From contig JAWKRB010000040.1 in assembly GCA_041389885.1 (NCBI GenBank), forward strand, positions 1-62,439: a stretch of DNA of 62,439 nt. The letters run 5' to 3'. The position numbers and the translations under genes were made by a program. The notes beneath the pieces were generated by a model, which was not told the DNA's origin, did no database searches, and saw only the letters and a program-made list of their open reading frames with translations. Positions 52,465 through 61,045 of the stretch are shown here, in pieces (positions within the stretch are counted from its first letter, which is position 1; each line of letters starts with the position of its first letter). This stretch comes from JAWKRB01 sp041389885. GTDB taxonomy: Bacteria > Myxococcota_A > Polyangia > Polyangiales > Ga0077539.

Positions 52465-53387
52465 GCCGCGCGGCGCTCATCGAGATGCCGCCCAGCGCGA
52501 TCGCGCCGATCCCGGGCACGCAGGTGCTCAGCCTCGCGCACGAGACCCGCTACCGCTACGACGCGCGGGTCGAGCGCAGCGCCCACCGGCTCCGGCTGCG
52601 CCCCACGCACGACGGGCGCCAGGAGGTGCTCGCGCAGTACCTCACGATCACCCCGGAGTGCCTCCGCCGGGACTTCGACGACGTCTTCGGCAACGCGACC
52701 ACGATGCTCGAGATCGAGGCGCCGTACACCGAGCTCTACGTGGTCAACCGCGCGGTGGTGCGGGTGCACGCCTTCGACGAAGACGGGCTGAAATCCCCCG
52801 CCCGGCGCTCGATGCTCCCCCTCGCGTGGATGCCCTGGCAGCGGCAGATGATGCTCCCGTACCTCCTGCCCATGGAGCTCCCCGAGACGCAGCTCCAGGA
52901 GCTCTACGAGTACGCCATGAGCTTCGTGCACCGGCAGGACTTCGACCTGGTGCAGGCGATGCTCGACATCAACGCCACCATCTACCGCGACTTCAAATAC
53001 GTCAGCGGGTCGACCAACCTCGAGACCACCCCCTTCGACGTGTACGTCAACCGCCGCGGCGTCTGTCAGGACTTCGCCAACCTCTTCATCTGCCTCGCGC
53101 GCCTGCTCTCGGTGCCCGCGCGCTACCGCGTGGGCTACCTCTTCACGGGCTCGAGCTACGACAACGCCGCGCAGGGAGAGGCCTCGCACGCGTGGGTGGA
53201 GCTCTACCTCCCGTCGCAGGGATGGGTGGGCTTCGACCCCACCAACGGCTGCCTCGCGGGCACCGACCACGTGCGCGTCGCCTGCGGGCGCAACTACCGC
53301 GACGCCACCCCTACGAGCGGGACGATCTACAAGGGCGGCGGCGGCGAGACCATGACCGTGAGCGTGCGCGTCGAGCGAATCGGCTGA
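52461..53387 (+). CDS. Transglutaminase-like protein (bacterial transglutaminase family)
   Basis: This 308-residue protein has an N-terminal beta-rich domain (HETRYRYDARVERSAHRLRL) and a transglutaminase core. The core carries the catalytic Cys in NRRGVCQDFANL near residue 200, His in ASHAWVELY near 240, and Asp in VGFDPTNG near 257. The triad is complete. Such cytoplasmic enzymes act as cysteine proteases or transglutaminases on unknown substrates. The start is GTG at 52461 overlapping the amidotransferase stop; ATG 52485 is an alternative. Its last 77 bases overlap the convergent CAP gene. Confidence 0.9.
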   Translation: MSRAALIEMPPSAIAPIPGTQVLSLAHETRYRYDARVERSAHRLRLRPTHDGRQEVLAQYLTITPECLRRDFDDVFGNATTMLEIEAPYTELYVVNRAVVRVHAFDEDGLKSPARRSMLPLAWMPWQRQMMLPYLLPMELPETQLQELYEYAMSFVHRQDFDLVQAMLDINATIYRDFKYVSGSTNLETTPFDVYVNRRGVCQDFANLFICLARLLSVPARYRVGYLFTGSSYDNAAQGEASHAWVELYLPSQGWVGFDPTNGCLAGTDHVRVACGRNYRDATPTSGTIYKGGGGETMTVSVRVERIG

Positions 53388-54351
53388 GCGCCGCGAGCCC
53401 CAAGACCCACCCCGCGCCCCCCGCGCGACCGGGCGACGACGCGCAGCTCCCCTGAATCACCCCGGTGTCTTCGCTCGCCTCGCCCGCGTCAGAGACCCCT
53501 GCGCCGCAAGCGTTTGGACCCGCGTAGCACACCCGCAGCGAGCCGTCCGCGCTGGCCGACACGCAGCGGCTCGCCGAGGGGCAGCCGCAGTCGTCGGCGC
53601 AGCGCCGGGTGCAGGCCATGCGCCCGCCCTCGACGGGCACGCAGAAGCCGTCGGCGCACTGCGACCCCGCGGTGCAGGGGGAGCCTATCGGCAGCGCGGC
53701 GGAGCCCGCGTCTCGGGGAGGTGTGACCGAGCCCGCGTCTCGGGGCGGCGTGACCGAGCCCGCGTCTCGGGGCGGCGTGACCGAGCCCGCGTCTCGGGGA
53801 GGTGTGACCGAGCCCGCGTCTCGGGGCGGCGTGACCGAGCCCGCGTCGGCGGGGTTCGCGGAGCCGTCGACGACGGAGCCGAAGACGTTGGTCCAGTAGT
53901 AGCGGTACTGGCTGCCTGACACGAAGGCGCGGCCGATGCCGATGGCCCTCGCGCGGGTGTTGAGCATGTTCGTGTTGTGGCCCGGAGAGTTGCGCCACTG
54001 GGTGAAGGTGCTCGCGGCGCTGGCGTTGCCCGCGGCGATGTTCTCGGCGACGCCGTAGGGGTAGCCCGCGGCGGACATGCGGGTGAAGGGCGTGCTCCCC
54101 GACGGCGCGGTGTGGCTGAAGAACCTCAGGGTGCCCATCGCGAGGGAGTGGTCGTAGGCGACCTGGTTCAGCAGCCGCGTCGGCGTGAGCGCGGGGAGGC
54201 CCATGCTCGCGCGGTAGTCGTTCAAGAGCCGCACGAACGCGGCCTCCTCGCCGTCGAGGTCGCGCAGCTCGTCGACCGCGACCTCGAAGGCGCCCCCGCC
54301 GCATTGAGCCAGGGCTGCGAGGCACATCAGTGCGAGGACGCGGGCGCGCAT
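53311..54351 (-). CDS. CAP-domain secreted protein with MYXO-CTERM-like C-terminus
   Basis: This 346-residue protein has a lipoprotein-like or signal peptide (LALMCLAALAQC). A CAP/SCP domain follows (VRLLNDYRASMGLPALT; HTAPSG; YGVAENIAAG; the SPGHNTNMLN signature; YWTNVFG), and then five near-perfect repeats of GSVTPPRDA. A Cys-rich domain (SPCTAGSQCADGFC, CTRRCADDCGC) comes next. The tail reads as a MYXO-CTERM-type signal: Cys, small residues, a Gly/Ala/Leu hydrophobic run (GWVLGLAAL) and Arg-rich end. That points to surface display through a myxosortase. The last 26 residues are on DNA overlapping the transglutaminase gene. Substrate or ligand unknown. Confidence 0.88.
   Translation of the reverse strand: MRARVLALMCLAALAQCGGGAFEVAVDELRDLDGEEAAFVRLLNDYRASMGLPALTPTRLLNQVAYDHSLAMGTLRFFSHTAPSGSTPFTRMSAAGYPYGVAENIAAGNASAASTFTQWRNSPGHNTNMLNTRARAIGIGRAFVSGSQYRYYWTNVFGSVVDGSANPADAGSVTPPRDAGSVTPPRDAGSVTPPRDAGSVTPPRDAGSVTPPRDAGSAALPIGSPCTAGSQCADGFCVPVEGGRMACTRRCADDCGCPSASRCVSASADGSLRVCYAGPNACGAGVSDAGEASEDTGVIQGSCASSPGRAGGAGWVLGLAALSRFARRARSRSWSRRRRPCRSSRS
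53700..53845. repeat. Five 27-bp direct repeats encoding GSVTPPRDA
   Basis: Five tandem units of about 27 bp with very few substitutions lie in the CAP-protein gene. They make a Pro/Arg/Asp linker and are likely to vary in number. Confidence 0.85.
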
Positions 54352-54362
54352 GAGGCGCGATG

Positions 54363-54785
54363 CTACTGCCGGGTGAAGGAGAAGTCTCCGCAGGAGCTGT
54401 TGCGCATGCGGCCCGAGAAGCTCCGGCCGTCGGGCGAGACGACGCCCGTCATACCCACCATGATGTACCCCGGCGGGCGCTGCACCCACGCCTGGGGGCT
54501 GAGGAGCATGCGCCGCGTGCGCGGGAGGCAGAAGCCGCGCAGGAGGTACGAGCCCCGCGTGTTGCTCGCGGCGTGCACGAAATCTCCGCGCAGCTGAACG
54601 CGGTTGCCCTCGACGTCGACCACGGTGAGGGTCATGTCGGTCCAGCCCTGGGCGCAGAGGTAGCGGCCGACGTACATGGAGTTGTTGGTGATCCCACAGC
54701 CCGAGGGCGGCGCGGCGAAGGAGGTCGACGCGGAGCCGCCGCCGATGAGGGCCGTGAGCAGAAAGAGCACGTGAGGCGAGCGCAT
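54363..54785 (-). CDS. Small secreted protein of unknown function
   Basis: This 140-residue protein begins at ATG 54785 with a signal peptide (hydrophobic core LFLLTALIGG, cleavage likely after SFA). The mature part has four Cys (CGIT, YLCAQG, GFCLPR, SSCGDF), which could form two disulfides. It is beta-rich, with DMTLTVVDVEGNRVQLRGDF and a Gly/Pro end segment. No known family is evident. It lies between the CAP-protein and the sigma54 response regulator gene, on their strand. Confidence 0.75.
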   Translation of the reverse strand: MRSPHVLFLLTALIGGGSASTSFAAPPSGCGITNNSMYVGRYLCAQGWTDMTLTVVDVEGNRVQLRGDFVHAASNTRGSYLLRGFCLPRTRRMLLSPQAWVQRPPGYIMVGMTGVVSPDGRSFSGRMRNSSCGDFSFTRQ

Positions 54786-54827
54786 GGGGGCAGCATCGCG
54801 GATCAACGCGCTCAGCACAACCGCGCG

Positions 54828-56306
54828 TCAGTTCTCGCGCTGGCGGATCCCGTGGCGGCGCAGCAGGTCGTAGAAGTCGGTGCGGTTGCGCCCCGCGACG
54901 CGCGCCGCCGCGGTGACGTTGCCCCCCGCGCGGCGCAGCACCTCGGTGATGTACGCGCGCTCGAAGGCCTCGCGCGCCTCCTTGAGCGGCGGCAGGGGGC
55001 GGGCGACGTCGGTGAGCACCCGCACCGGGTCGATGGCGTCGACCTCGCCGACGTCCCCGGTGTCGCGCTCATCGACCTGCGGCGCAACGGTTTGCGCGCG
55101 GGGCGAGGCCGCGCCGGAGAGGCGCGAGAGGCCCTCGGCGCTGACCTCGGCGCCGGCGCTGAGCACCGTCGCGGCCTCCATGAGGTTGGCGAGCTCGCGC
55201 ACGTTGCCGGTCCAGGGCCACGAGAGCATCCACGCGACGGCGTCGGCGCGCAGCGCGGGGACCGGGAGCTTGTGCCGCGCCGAGGCGCGCTCGAGGAAGA
55301 TCTCCGCGAGGAGCACGATGTCCTCGTGGCGCTCGCGCAGCGGGGGCATCTCCAGGGGCACGACGTGGAGGCGAAAGAAGAGGTCCTCGCGAAAGCGGCC
55401 CTGGGCGACGTCGGCGCGGAGCTCGCGGTTCGTCGCGGCGAGCACGCGCACCTCGGCCTCGCGCTCGGCGGTCGCGCCCACGGGGGTGTAGCGGCGCTCC
55501 TGGAGCACCCGCAGGAGCTTCACCTGCACGTGCGGCGGCGCGTCGCCGATCTCGTCGAGAAAGAGCGTGCCCCCGCGGGCGGCGGCGAAGAGCCCGTCGC
55601 GGTCCTTGGCGGCGCCGGTGAACGACCCGCGCACGTGGCCGAAGAGCTCGCTCTCGAGGAGCTCGCTGGGGATCGCCGCGCAGTTCACCGCCACGAAGGG
55701 CCCCTGGGCCCGCGGCGAGAGCTGGTGGATCGAGCGCGCGGCGAGCTCCTTGCCCGTGCCCGACTCGCCCGTGAGCAGCACGGTGACCTCGGTGGGCGCG
55801 ACCCGCGCGATGAGCTGCCGCACCTGCGCGACCGCGGGCGACACGCCGAGGATCGACCCGCTGATCTCCCCGCCCACGATGCGGCGAAAGTCCGCGAGCT
55901 CGCGGCGCAGCGAGGCGTTCTCCGTGGCGTGCCGCACGCGCTGCAACAGCTCATGGTGGCTGAAGGGCTTGGTGAGAAACCCGAAGGCCCCGAGGCGCAT
56001 GGCCTCCACCGCGGTCTCGATGGTCCCGTGCGCGGTGAGCATGATCACGGGCACGTCGGGGCTGCGCGCGCGAAACTCGCCGAGCAGCTCCATCCCGTCG
56101 CCGTCGGGGAGCCGCAGGTCGAGGACCACCGCGTCGAGCCCCCCGCGGGCGAAGCGCGCCCGCGCCGCCGCCGCGGTGACGCACGACTCGGTGCGGTAGT
56201 CGTTGTGCTCCAGGCGCATCGCGAGGAGCGTGAGCATCTCCTCCTCGTCGTCGACGAGGAGGATCGTGGGCTGCGGCACCTGAGCGCGCGGTTCCAGGGG
56301 GGTCAC
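54828..56306 (-). CDS. NtrC-family sigma54-dependent response regulator (second system)
   Basis: This 492-residue protein has the receiver (LLVDDEEEM, phospho-Asp in VVLDLRLPD) and a linker. The AAA+ domain carries Walker A GESGTGKE, GSFTGA (close to the canonical GAFTGA) and GGTLFLDEIGD. A Fis-type HTH (GGNVTAAARVAGRNRTDFYDLL) ends it. GTG at 56306 overlaps the kinase stop. It should be phosphorylated by the kinase encoded upstream. Palindromes near the divergent carbonic anhydrase gene are its candidate sites. Confidence 0.93.
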   Translation of the reverse strand: MTPLEPRAQVPQPTILLVDDEEEMLTLLAMRLEHNDYRTESCVTAAAARARFARGGLDAVVLDLRLPDGDGMELLGEFRARSPDVPVIMLTAHGTIETAVEAMRLGAFGFLTKPFSHHELLQRVRHATENASLRRELADFRRIVGGEISGSILGVSPAVAQVRQLIARVAPTEVTVLLTGESGTGKELAARSIHQLSPRAQGPFVAVNCAAIPSELLESELFGHVRGSFTGAAKDRDGLFAAARGGTLFLDEIGDAPPHVQVKLLRVLQERRYTPVGATAEREAEVRVLAATNRELRADVAQGRFREDLFFRLHVVPLEMPPLRERHEDIVLLAEIFLERASARHKLPVPALRADAVAWMLSWPWTGNVRELANLMEAATVLSAGAEVSAEGLSRLSGAASPRAQTVAPQVDERDTGDVGEVDAIDPVRVLTDVARPLPPLKEAREAFERAYITEVLRRAGGNVTAAARVAGRNRTDFYDLLRRHGIRQREN

Positions 56307-57877
56307 GCGGTCTTGGTGCCCTGTTCCCTGGTCGGGCGCAACCGATCCGCGGGCGCCAGGGGGACCCAGAGCTCGAAGCGCGCCCCCGCCTCCCCCGCCG
56401 GGGTCTCGACGCACCGCGCGTCGCCCCCGTGCGCGCGGGCGACCTCGCGCGTGAGGGCCAGGCCGAGCCCCACGCCCACCCTCGCCGCGCCCCCCTTCGT
56501 GGGCACCGTCACGAAGGGCTCGAAGAGGCTCCCGAGCGCCTCGGCGGGCACGCCGGGGCCCTCGTCCTCGACGCGCACGCAGACCCACTGAGACGCGGGC
56601 GGGGCGCGCCGCGCGATGTCCTCGCCGGGGTCGCCGCCGACCTCGCAGCGCACCCGCACCTCGGCGCCCTCGGGCGAGGCCGCCACGGCGTTTCGCACGA
56701 GGTTCGACACCGCCCGCACGAGCAGCGCGTCGTCCATGGGCCGCACGCCGTGGGCCTCGCCGACCGAGACCGCGAGCCTCACCCCGCGGCGCTCGGCGTC
56801 GTCGTGCTCGCAGCGCGCGGCCTCGCGCACGACGTTGGCGACCGAGCCCTCGGCGTGCATCTGCACCACCGAGCCCGCGCGCAGGCGCGAGAGGTCGAGG
56901 AGGTTCGAGACGAGCCCGATCTGCGACTCGCACGCGCGCCGGGCGATGCCCACGAGCCCGCGCTGCCGGGCCGCGAGCTCCCCCGCGGCGCCGTCTTCGA
57001 GCAGCGCGAGGGCCTCGCGGATCTTCGCGAGCGGCGTGCGGAGCTCGTGCGACACCGAGGCGACGAAGCCCTGCTTGAGCGAGTCGAGGGCGGCGAGGGC
57101 GTGGCGCATGCGCTCGAGCTCCTCGGCGAGCTCGGCCACCTCGGCGGGGTTGTCGACCGGCGCGATGGGGCTGAAGTCTCCCCGGCCGAGGCGCGTGGCG
57201 TCGGCGGCGATGCGCGCGAGGGGGCGGGCGATGGAGCGCGCGAGCCACCGCGCCAGCCCCGCGCCGACCACGAGGATCACCGCCGCGAGGAGCCCGCTCA
57301 GCGCCAGGGAGCCCTGCTCCGTCGCCCGCGCGCTGGCCTCGCGCTGGGCGATCTCGCGGTGGAGGGTGAACGAGCGCTCGATCCAGAGCTCGGTGAGCTG
57401 CTCGTCGAGGCGCAGCCGCCGCGCCCGGTGCGCGGGCGCCCGCAGCAGCGCGCAGGTGTCGCCCGAGAGCGCCTCCCGCGCCACCGACTCGTAGCCGTCG
57501 CCCATGCGGCGCATCTCGGCGCCGACGTGGAGCCCGACGTGGCGGTCCTTGTCCTGCAGCTCGCGCACGACGACGGCCAGGGGGCGCGCCACCGCCCGCT
57601 GGTCGGCGCCCGCGTCGCAGGCGTCGGACGCGTGGCGCATCGCCACCTCCACCGCCCACATCGCGCGGTGCAGGAGCTCCTCCTCGGCGAGGGCGCCCAG
57701 CTCGTCCTCCCGCAGCTCGCGGAGAAAGCGGTCGATGCGCCGGAGCGACACGACCTCCAGCGAGAACATCGCCACCAGCGCCAGGGCGAGCACGCCGTGC
57801 GAGAGCGCGAGGGCGGTGGCGAGGGTCCATCGCCGCGGCGGGGGACGGCGCGTCGGAGGGGCGTCGGTGCTTGGCAT
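56303..57877 (-). CDS. Membrane sensor histidine kinase (second system)
   Basis: This 524-residue kinase has an N-terminal TM helix (LATALALSHGVLALALVAM, about 18-40). A largely helical extracytoplasmic domain of about 150 residues (with Cys pairs in ASDACDAG and GDTCALL) follows, then a second TM helix near 195-215 and HAMP. SVSHELRTPLAKIRE carries the phosphorylated His, followed by the ATPase boxes NLVRNAVAAS, DEGPGVP and GVGLGLALTREV. It is coupled to the sigma54 regulator by a 4-base overlap. The signal is unknown. Confidence 0.92.
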   Translation of the reverse strand: MPSTDAPPTRRPPPRRWTLATALALSHGVLALALVAMFSLEVVSLRRIDRFLRELREDELGALAEEELLHRAMWAVEVAMRHASDACDAGADQRAVARPLAVVVRELQDKDRHVGLHVGAEMRRMGDGYESVAREALSGDTCALLRAPAHRARRLRLDEQLTELWIERSFTLHREIAQREASARATEQGSLALSGLLAAVILVVGAGLARWLARSIARPLARIAADATRLGRGDFSPIAPVDNPAEVAELAEELERMRHALAALDSLKQGFVASVSHELRTPLAKIREALALLEDGAAGELAARQRGLVGIARRACESQIGLVSNLLDLSRLRAGSVVQMHAEGSVANVVREAARCEHDDAERRGVRLAVSVGEAHGVRPMDDALLVRAVSNLVRNAVAASPEGAEVRVRCEVGGDPGEDIARRAPPASQWVCVRVEDEGPGVPAEALGSLFEPFVTVPTKGGAARVGVGLGLALTREVARAHGGDARCVETPAGEAGARFELWVPLAPADRLRPTREQGTKTA

Positions 57878-57916
57878 CGCGGCGGTGGTGGTACCCGTTC
57901 TCCGAGCGACGCGCCG

Positions 57917-57936
57917 CTGTCGGTCTGAGCCGACAG
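57917..57936. promoter_or_regulatory. Palindrome site 1, TGTCGG-N6-CCGACA
   Basis: CTGTCGG-TCTGAG-CCGACAG is a perfect 7-base-arm inverted repeat. It shares its half-sites with site 2, whose centre is 44 bases away. A further TGTCGG half-site lies at 57937. Confidence 0.55.
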
Positions 57937-57961
57937 TGTCGGGTCGGAGAGACGACGGGGG

Positions 57962-57979
57962 TGTCGGATCGACCCGACG
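57962..57979. promoter_or_regulatory. Palindrome site 2, TGTCGG-N6-CCGACG
   Basis: TGTCGG-ATCGAC-CCGACG repeats the half-site and the 6-base spacing of site 1, with one end mismatch. It sits between the kinase start and the carbonic anhydrase gene. Confidence 0.5.
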
Positions 57980-58020
57980 CGGGGGGAGTCGAGGCGGGCG
58001 CTTCTCGCGCTGCGTCGCAG

Positions 58021-58035
58021 TGGCACGGGGAGTGA
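58021..58035 (+). promoter_or_regulatory. Weak sigma54-like element before the carbonic anhydrase
   Basis: TGGCAC is a perfect -24 element, but the -12 position reads GTGA where TTGC is expected. It is listed because the two palindromes lie about 75 and 120 bases upstream of its start point, as enhancer sites do. Confidence 0.2.
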
Positions 58036-58048
58036 ACGTAACTCGGCC

Positions 58049-58741
58049 ATGACGTTCAGGAAGTTGAGCGACCGGAGCGACATCTTTCAGGGCAACGAGC
58101 GATTTCGCGCCGAGGTCTTCGAGCCTCAGCGCGAAGCGTTCGAGGGCCTGGTGCAGGGGCAGAGCCCGCGCGCGCTGTACATCGGCTGCTCCGACTCACG
58201 GGTCGTGGCCGAGATGATCCTCGATGTCTCTCCGGGCGAGCTCTTCGTCGTGCGCAACATCGGCGCGATCGTGCCGCACCCTGAAGACGCCGCCTCGCCG
58301 AGCCTGGGCGCCGCGCTCGACTACTCGATCCGCGTGCTGAACGTGCCCGAGATCATCGTGTGCGGCCACGACCTGTGCGGCGCGCTCAACGCCATCGTGA
58401 ACGGCGGCGCGCCCGCGCGCTCGCACCTCGAGCGCTGGCTGCGCAAGGGCTCGGCCGACGTGCGCGGCTTCGACCTCATCGACCACTGCACAGAGATGCC
58501 CATCGAGCGCCTCGTCGAGCGCTTCGTCGCGGTGCAGCTCGAGACCCTCGAGTCCTACTCCGTGGTGGCCGAGGCCCTCGACGCGGGCTCGCTCCGGGTC
58601 CACGGCGCGGTGTACGACCCCCAGAGCGGGCACCTGCGGGTCTACGACCCCGCCACCGGGCTGTTCCACGAGCGCCTGGACCGGGGCTTCGCGCCCGTCT
58701 TCGCCTCGCACGACGCCAAGGACGAGGCGAGCGCGGCCTGA
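58049..58741 (+). CDS. Beta-class carbonic anhydrase
   Basis: This 230-residue enzyme interconverts CO2 and bicarbonate. CSDSR (residues 47-51) gives the first zinc Cys and the Asp-Arg pair. GHDLCG (His near 107, Cys near 110) supplies the other ligands. Length is normal for the family. It should be cytoplasmic. It is divergent from a sigma54 two-component system, with shared palindromes between them. Confidence 0.96.
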   Translation: MTFRKLSDRSDIFQGNERFRAEVFEPQREAFEGLVQGQSPRALYIGCSDSRVVAEMILDVSPGELFVVRNIGAIVPHPEDAASPSLGAALDYSIRVLNVPEIIVCGHDLCGALNAIVNGGAPARSHLERWLRKGSADVRGFDLIDHCTEMPIERLVERFVAVQLETLESYSVVAEALDAGSLRVHGAVYDPQSGHLRVYDPATGLFHERLDRGFAPVFASHDAKDEASAA

Positions 58742-58771
58742 GCCCGCCGCCCCGTCGCCCGTAGGGGCGTC

Positions 58772-59940
58772 TCAGGGGAGCTTGTCGACGCGGGCGAGCT
58801 CGCGGGTCATGTTCTTCTGGTGCGCCTCGAGGGTGCCGCCGCCGATCTCGAGCAGCTTCGCGTCGCGCCAGAGCCGCTCGACCTTGTACTCGCCCACGTA
58901 GCCGTACCCGCCGAGCACCTGAATCGCGCGGTCGGCGACGTGCTTCGCCATCGTCGCGCAGTAGAGCTTCACGCCGTCGGAGTCGAGGCGCTGGCCGGGC
59001 TTGTCGAGGCTGAGCTGCCCCGCGGCCTGGTAGACGTAGCAGCGGCCGGCCATGTACTCCGCGTACGACTCGGCGATGTGCCGCTGGATCTGCCCGAAGT
59101 CGCGCAGGGCTGGCCGAACGACTTTCGCTGCGACGCTAGCGTAGTTCATCTCCTCGACCTGCTTTGTCGCGATGCCGAGCGACATCGCCGCGAGGCCATG
59201 CGCTCGATCTCGAGGTTGCGCATCATGTGAATCGTCGCGTCGCCCTCTTCGCCCACGCGGTTCTCCGCGGGGACCTCGCAGTCTTCGAACACGAGCTCGG
59301 CGGTGGTCGACGCGCGCATGCCGAGCTTGTCGGTGATCTTCTGGCCGAGGCTGAAGCGCCAAGCCCCTTCTCGACAAGGAACATCGAGAGCTTGTTGCGG
59401 GGGCCTCGACGCGGGCGTAGACCAGAAAGACGTCGCCGAGCTCGCCGTCAGAGACCGCGCCGTTGGTGATCCACATCTTCGCGCCGTTGAGCACGTAGGT
59501 GTCGCCGCGGCACCGCGCGGGTGCCCATGCCGAGCACGTCGGTGCCCGCGCCGGGCTCGCTCATGCACATGCCGCCGACCCTGGCGCCCGCTGCACGCGT
59601 CGGGGAGGTAGCGCGCGCGCTGCGCCTCGCTGCCGTTGATCGCGAGGTTGTTCACGAAGAGCAGCGAGTGGGCGAGGTGAGAGGGTGAAGCCGGGGTCGA
59701 CCGCGGGCGCTCCTCGTGGGCGATGGCGACGGCGACGGCGTCCATGCTGCAGGCCGCCGTGCTCGACGGGGGCGGTAGGGCCCAGCGCCCGGGCTCGCCG
59801 AGCTTGCGAAAGAGCGGGAGGTTGAACGACTCGTCGCGGTCGTGGGCGGCGGCCTGCGCCTCCACCTCCGGACTCGGCGAAGCGTCCGGAGGGTCTGTCG
59901 GAGCGCGCGGTGCTCCGGTGGGGTTGAAGAGGTCTTGCAT
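58772..59940 (-). pseudogene. Acyl-CoA dehydrogenase, heavily frameshifted
   Basis: Pieces in different frames rebuild one enzyme of about 390 residues. The start at 59940 is MQDLFNPT. In a second frame comes EHRALRQTLRT, and then VEAQAAAHDRDESFNLPLFRKLGE, MDAVAVAIAHEE, LLFVNNLAINGSEAQRARYLPDACSG and NGAKMWITNGAVSD. The last part from about 59170 is intact, with SLGIATKQVEEMNY, RDFGQIQRHIAESYAEYM and IQVLGGYGYVGEYKVERLWRDAK, the C-terminal FAD-binding, helical domain. Conserved motifs are preserved and indels occur every few dozen bases. It oxidises acyl-CoA and feeds EtfBA, whose genes are in the window. Consensus error is more likely than decay. Confidence 0.75.
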
Positions 59941-60029
59941 GACGGGCGCGAACTCTGCCGCATCGACCGTCTATTGGAACCGCCGGGGTCCTCGCATCCG
60001 CCGCGGCGCGGTGCTACCCAGCGGCCGTC

Positions 60030-61045
60030 ATGCGAATCACCATGGTGAAGAAGCGGCTGCTCATGACGACCCCCTGCCCGAAGTGCGTGCGGAGCGCAGG
60101 ACCTCCTCGACCGCCGCGGGCTCTCGTCGCGCATCGACCGGGTGGTGTGGAGCCTCGAAGGCGACGCCGGGTCGAGGGGATGCGCACGGCCGCGCGGCTC
60201 GAGGTGGCCCACGCGCCCTTCTTCGTGGTCGAAGACGCCGCGGGCGAGCGAGGTGTTCTACGAGCGTCGGCGCCTTCGTGCGCGAGGTGCTCGACGCGCC
60301 CGCGCCGAGACCGCCGCCCCCATCGCCGCCGACGAGATCGCCGCCCTCGCGCAGGAGCTCGAGGATGCGCGCCCGAAGAGGTCGCGCGCCGCGCCCTGGC
60401 CCGCTACGGCGCGCGCTGCCGCATCGCCTTCAGCGGCGCCGAGGACGTCGCCGTGGTCGACATGGCCGCGCGCTCGAGGCACCTTCAGCGTGTTCTGCCT
60501 CGACACGGGGCGGCTGCCCGGACCCTGCGCTTCATCGACAAGGTGCGCGCGCACCACCGCATCCGGATCGACGTGACCTTCCCCGAGTTCGTCGCCGTCG
60601 AGTCGCTCGTGCGGGCGAAGGGGCTCTTCAGCTTTCTCAAGACGGCCACGGCGGAGTGCTGCACGGCGTGCGCAAGGTCGAGCCCCTGCGCCGGGTGCTC
60701 GCCGGCGCCGGCGCGTGGATGACCGGGCAGCGCCGGGACCAGAGCCCGACCCGCACCGAAGTCCCTGTGCTGCAGCTCGATCGGGCGTTTCGCGGGGCCG
60801 ACGGGGCGCTGCCGAAGTTCAACCCCCTGGCGGCGTGGTCGCTGGCGGAGACGTGGGCGTACCTGCGCGAGCACGAGGTGCCGACGAACGAGCTCCACGA
60901 GCGGGGCTTCGTGTCGATCGGCTGCGAGCCCTGCACCCGCGCGGTGCGCCCGGGGGAGCACGAGCGCGCGGGCCGCGGGGGGTGGGAAGCGGCGACGAAG
61001 CGCGAGTGCGGGCTGCACGTCCCTGCGCGGGCGAGCGAGGCGTGA
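60030..61045 (+). pseudogene. cysH: Glutaredoxin-like domain fused to APS/PAPS reductase (CysH), frameshifted
   Basis: The start MRITMVKKRLLM...CPKCV is a glutaredoxin/thioredoxin-like CxxC domain. It reads on through IDRVVWSLEGDAGSRG and EVAHAPFFVVEDAAGE. Then comes a CysH domain: RIAFSGAEDVAVVDMA (P-loop-like), a FSVFCLDTGRLP region, WMTGQRRDQSPTR, LPKFNPLAAWS, ECC near 60655, CEPC and ECGLH. The Cys-Cys plus CxxC arrangement marks a [4Fe-4S] assimilatory APS reductase. Frames change at several points before about 60690, and the rest is clean. The fusion would deliver electrons within one chain to reduce APS to sulfite. It overlaps the methyltransferase start by 4 bases. Confidence 0.78.
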
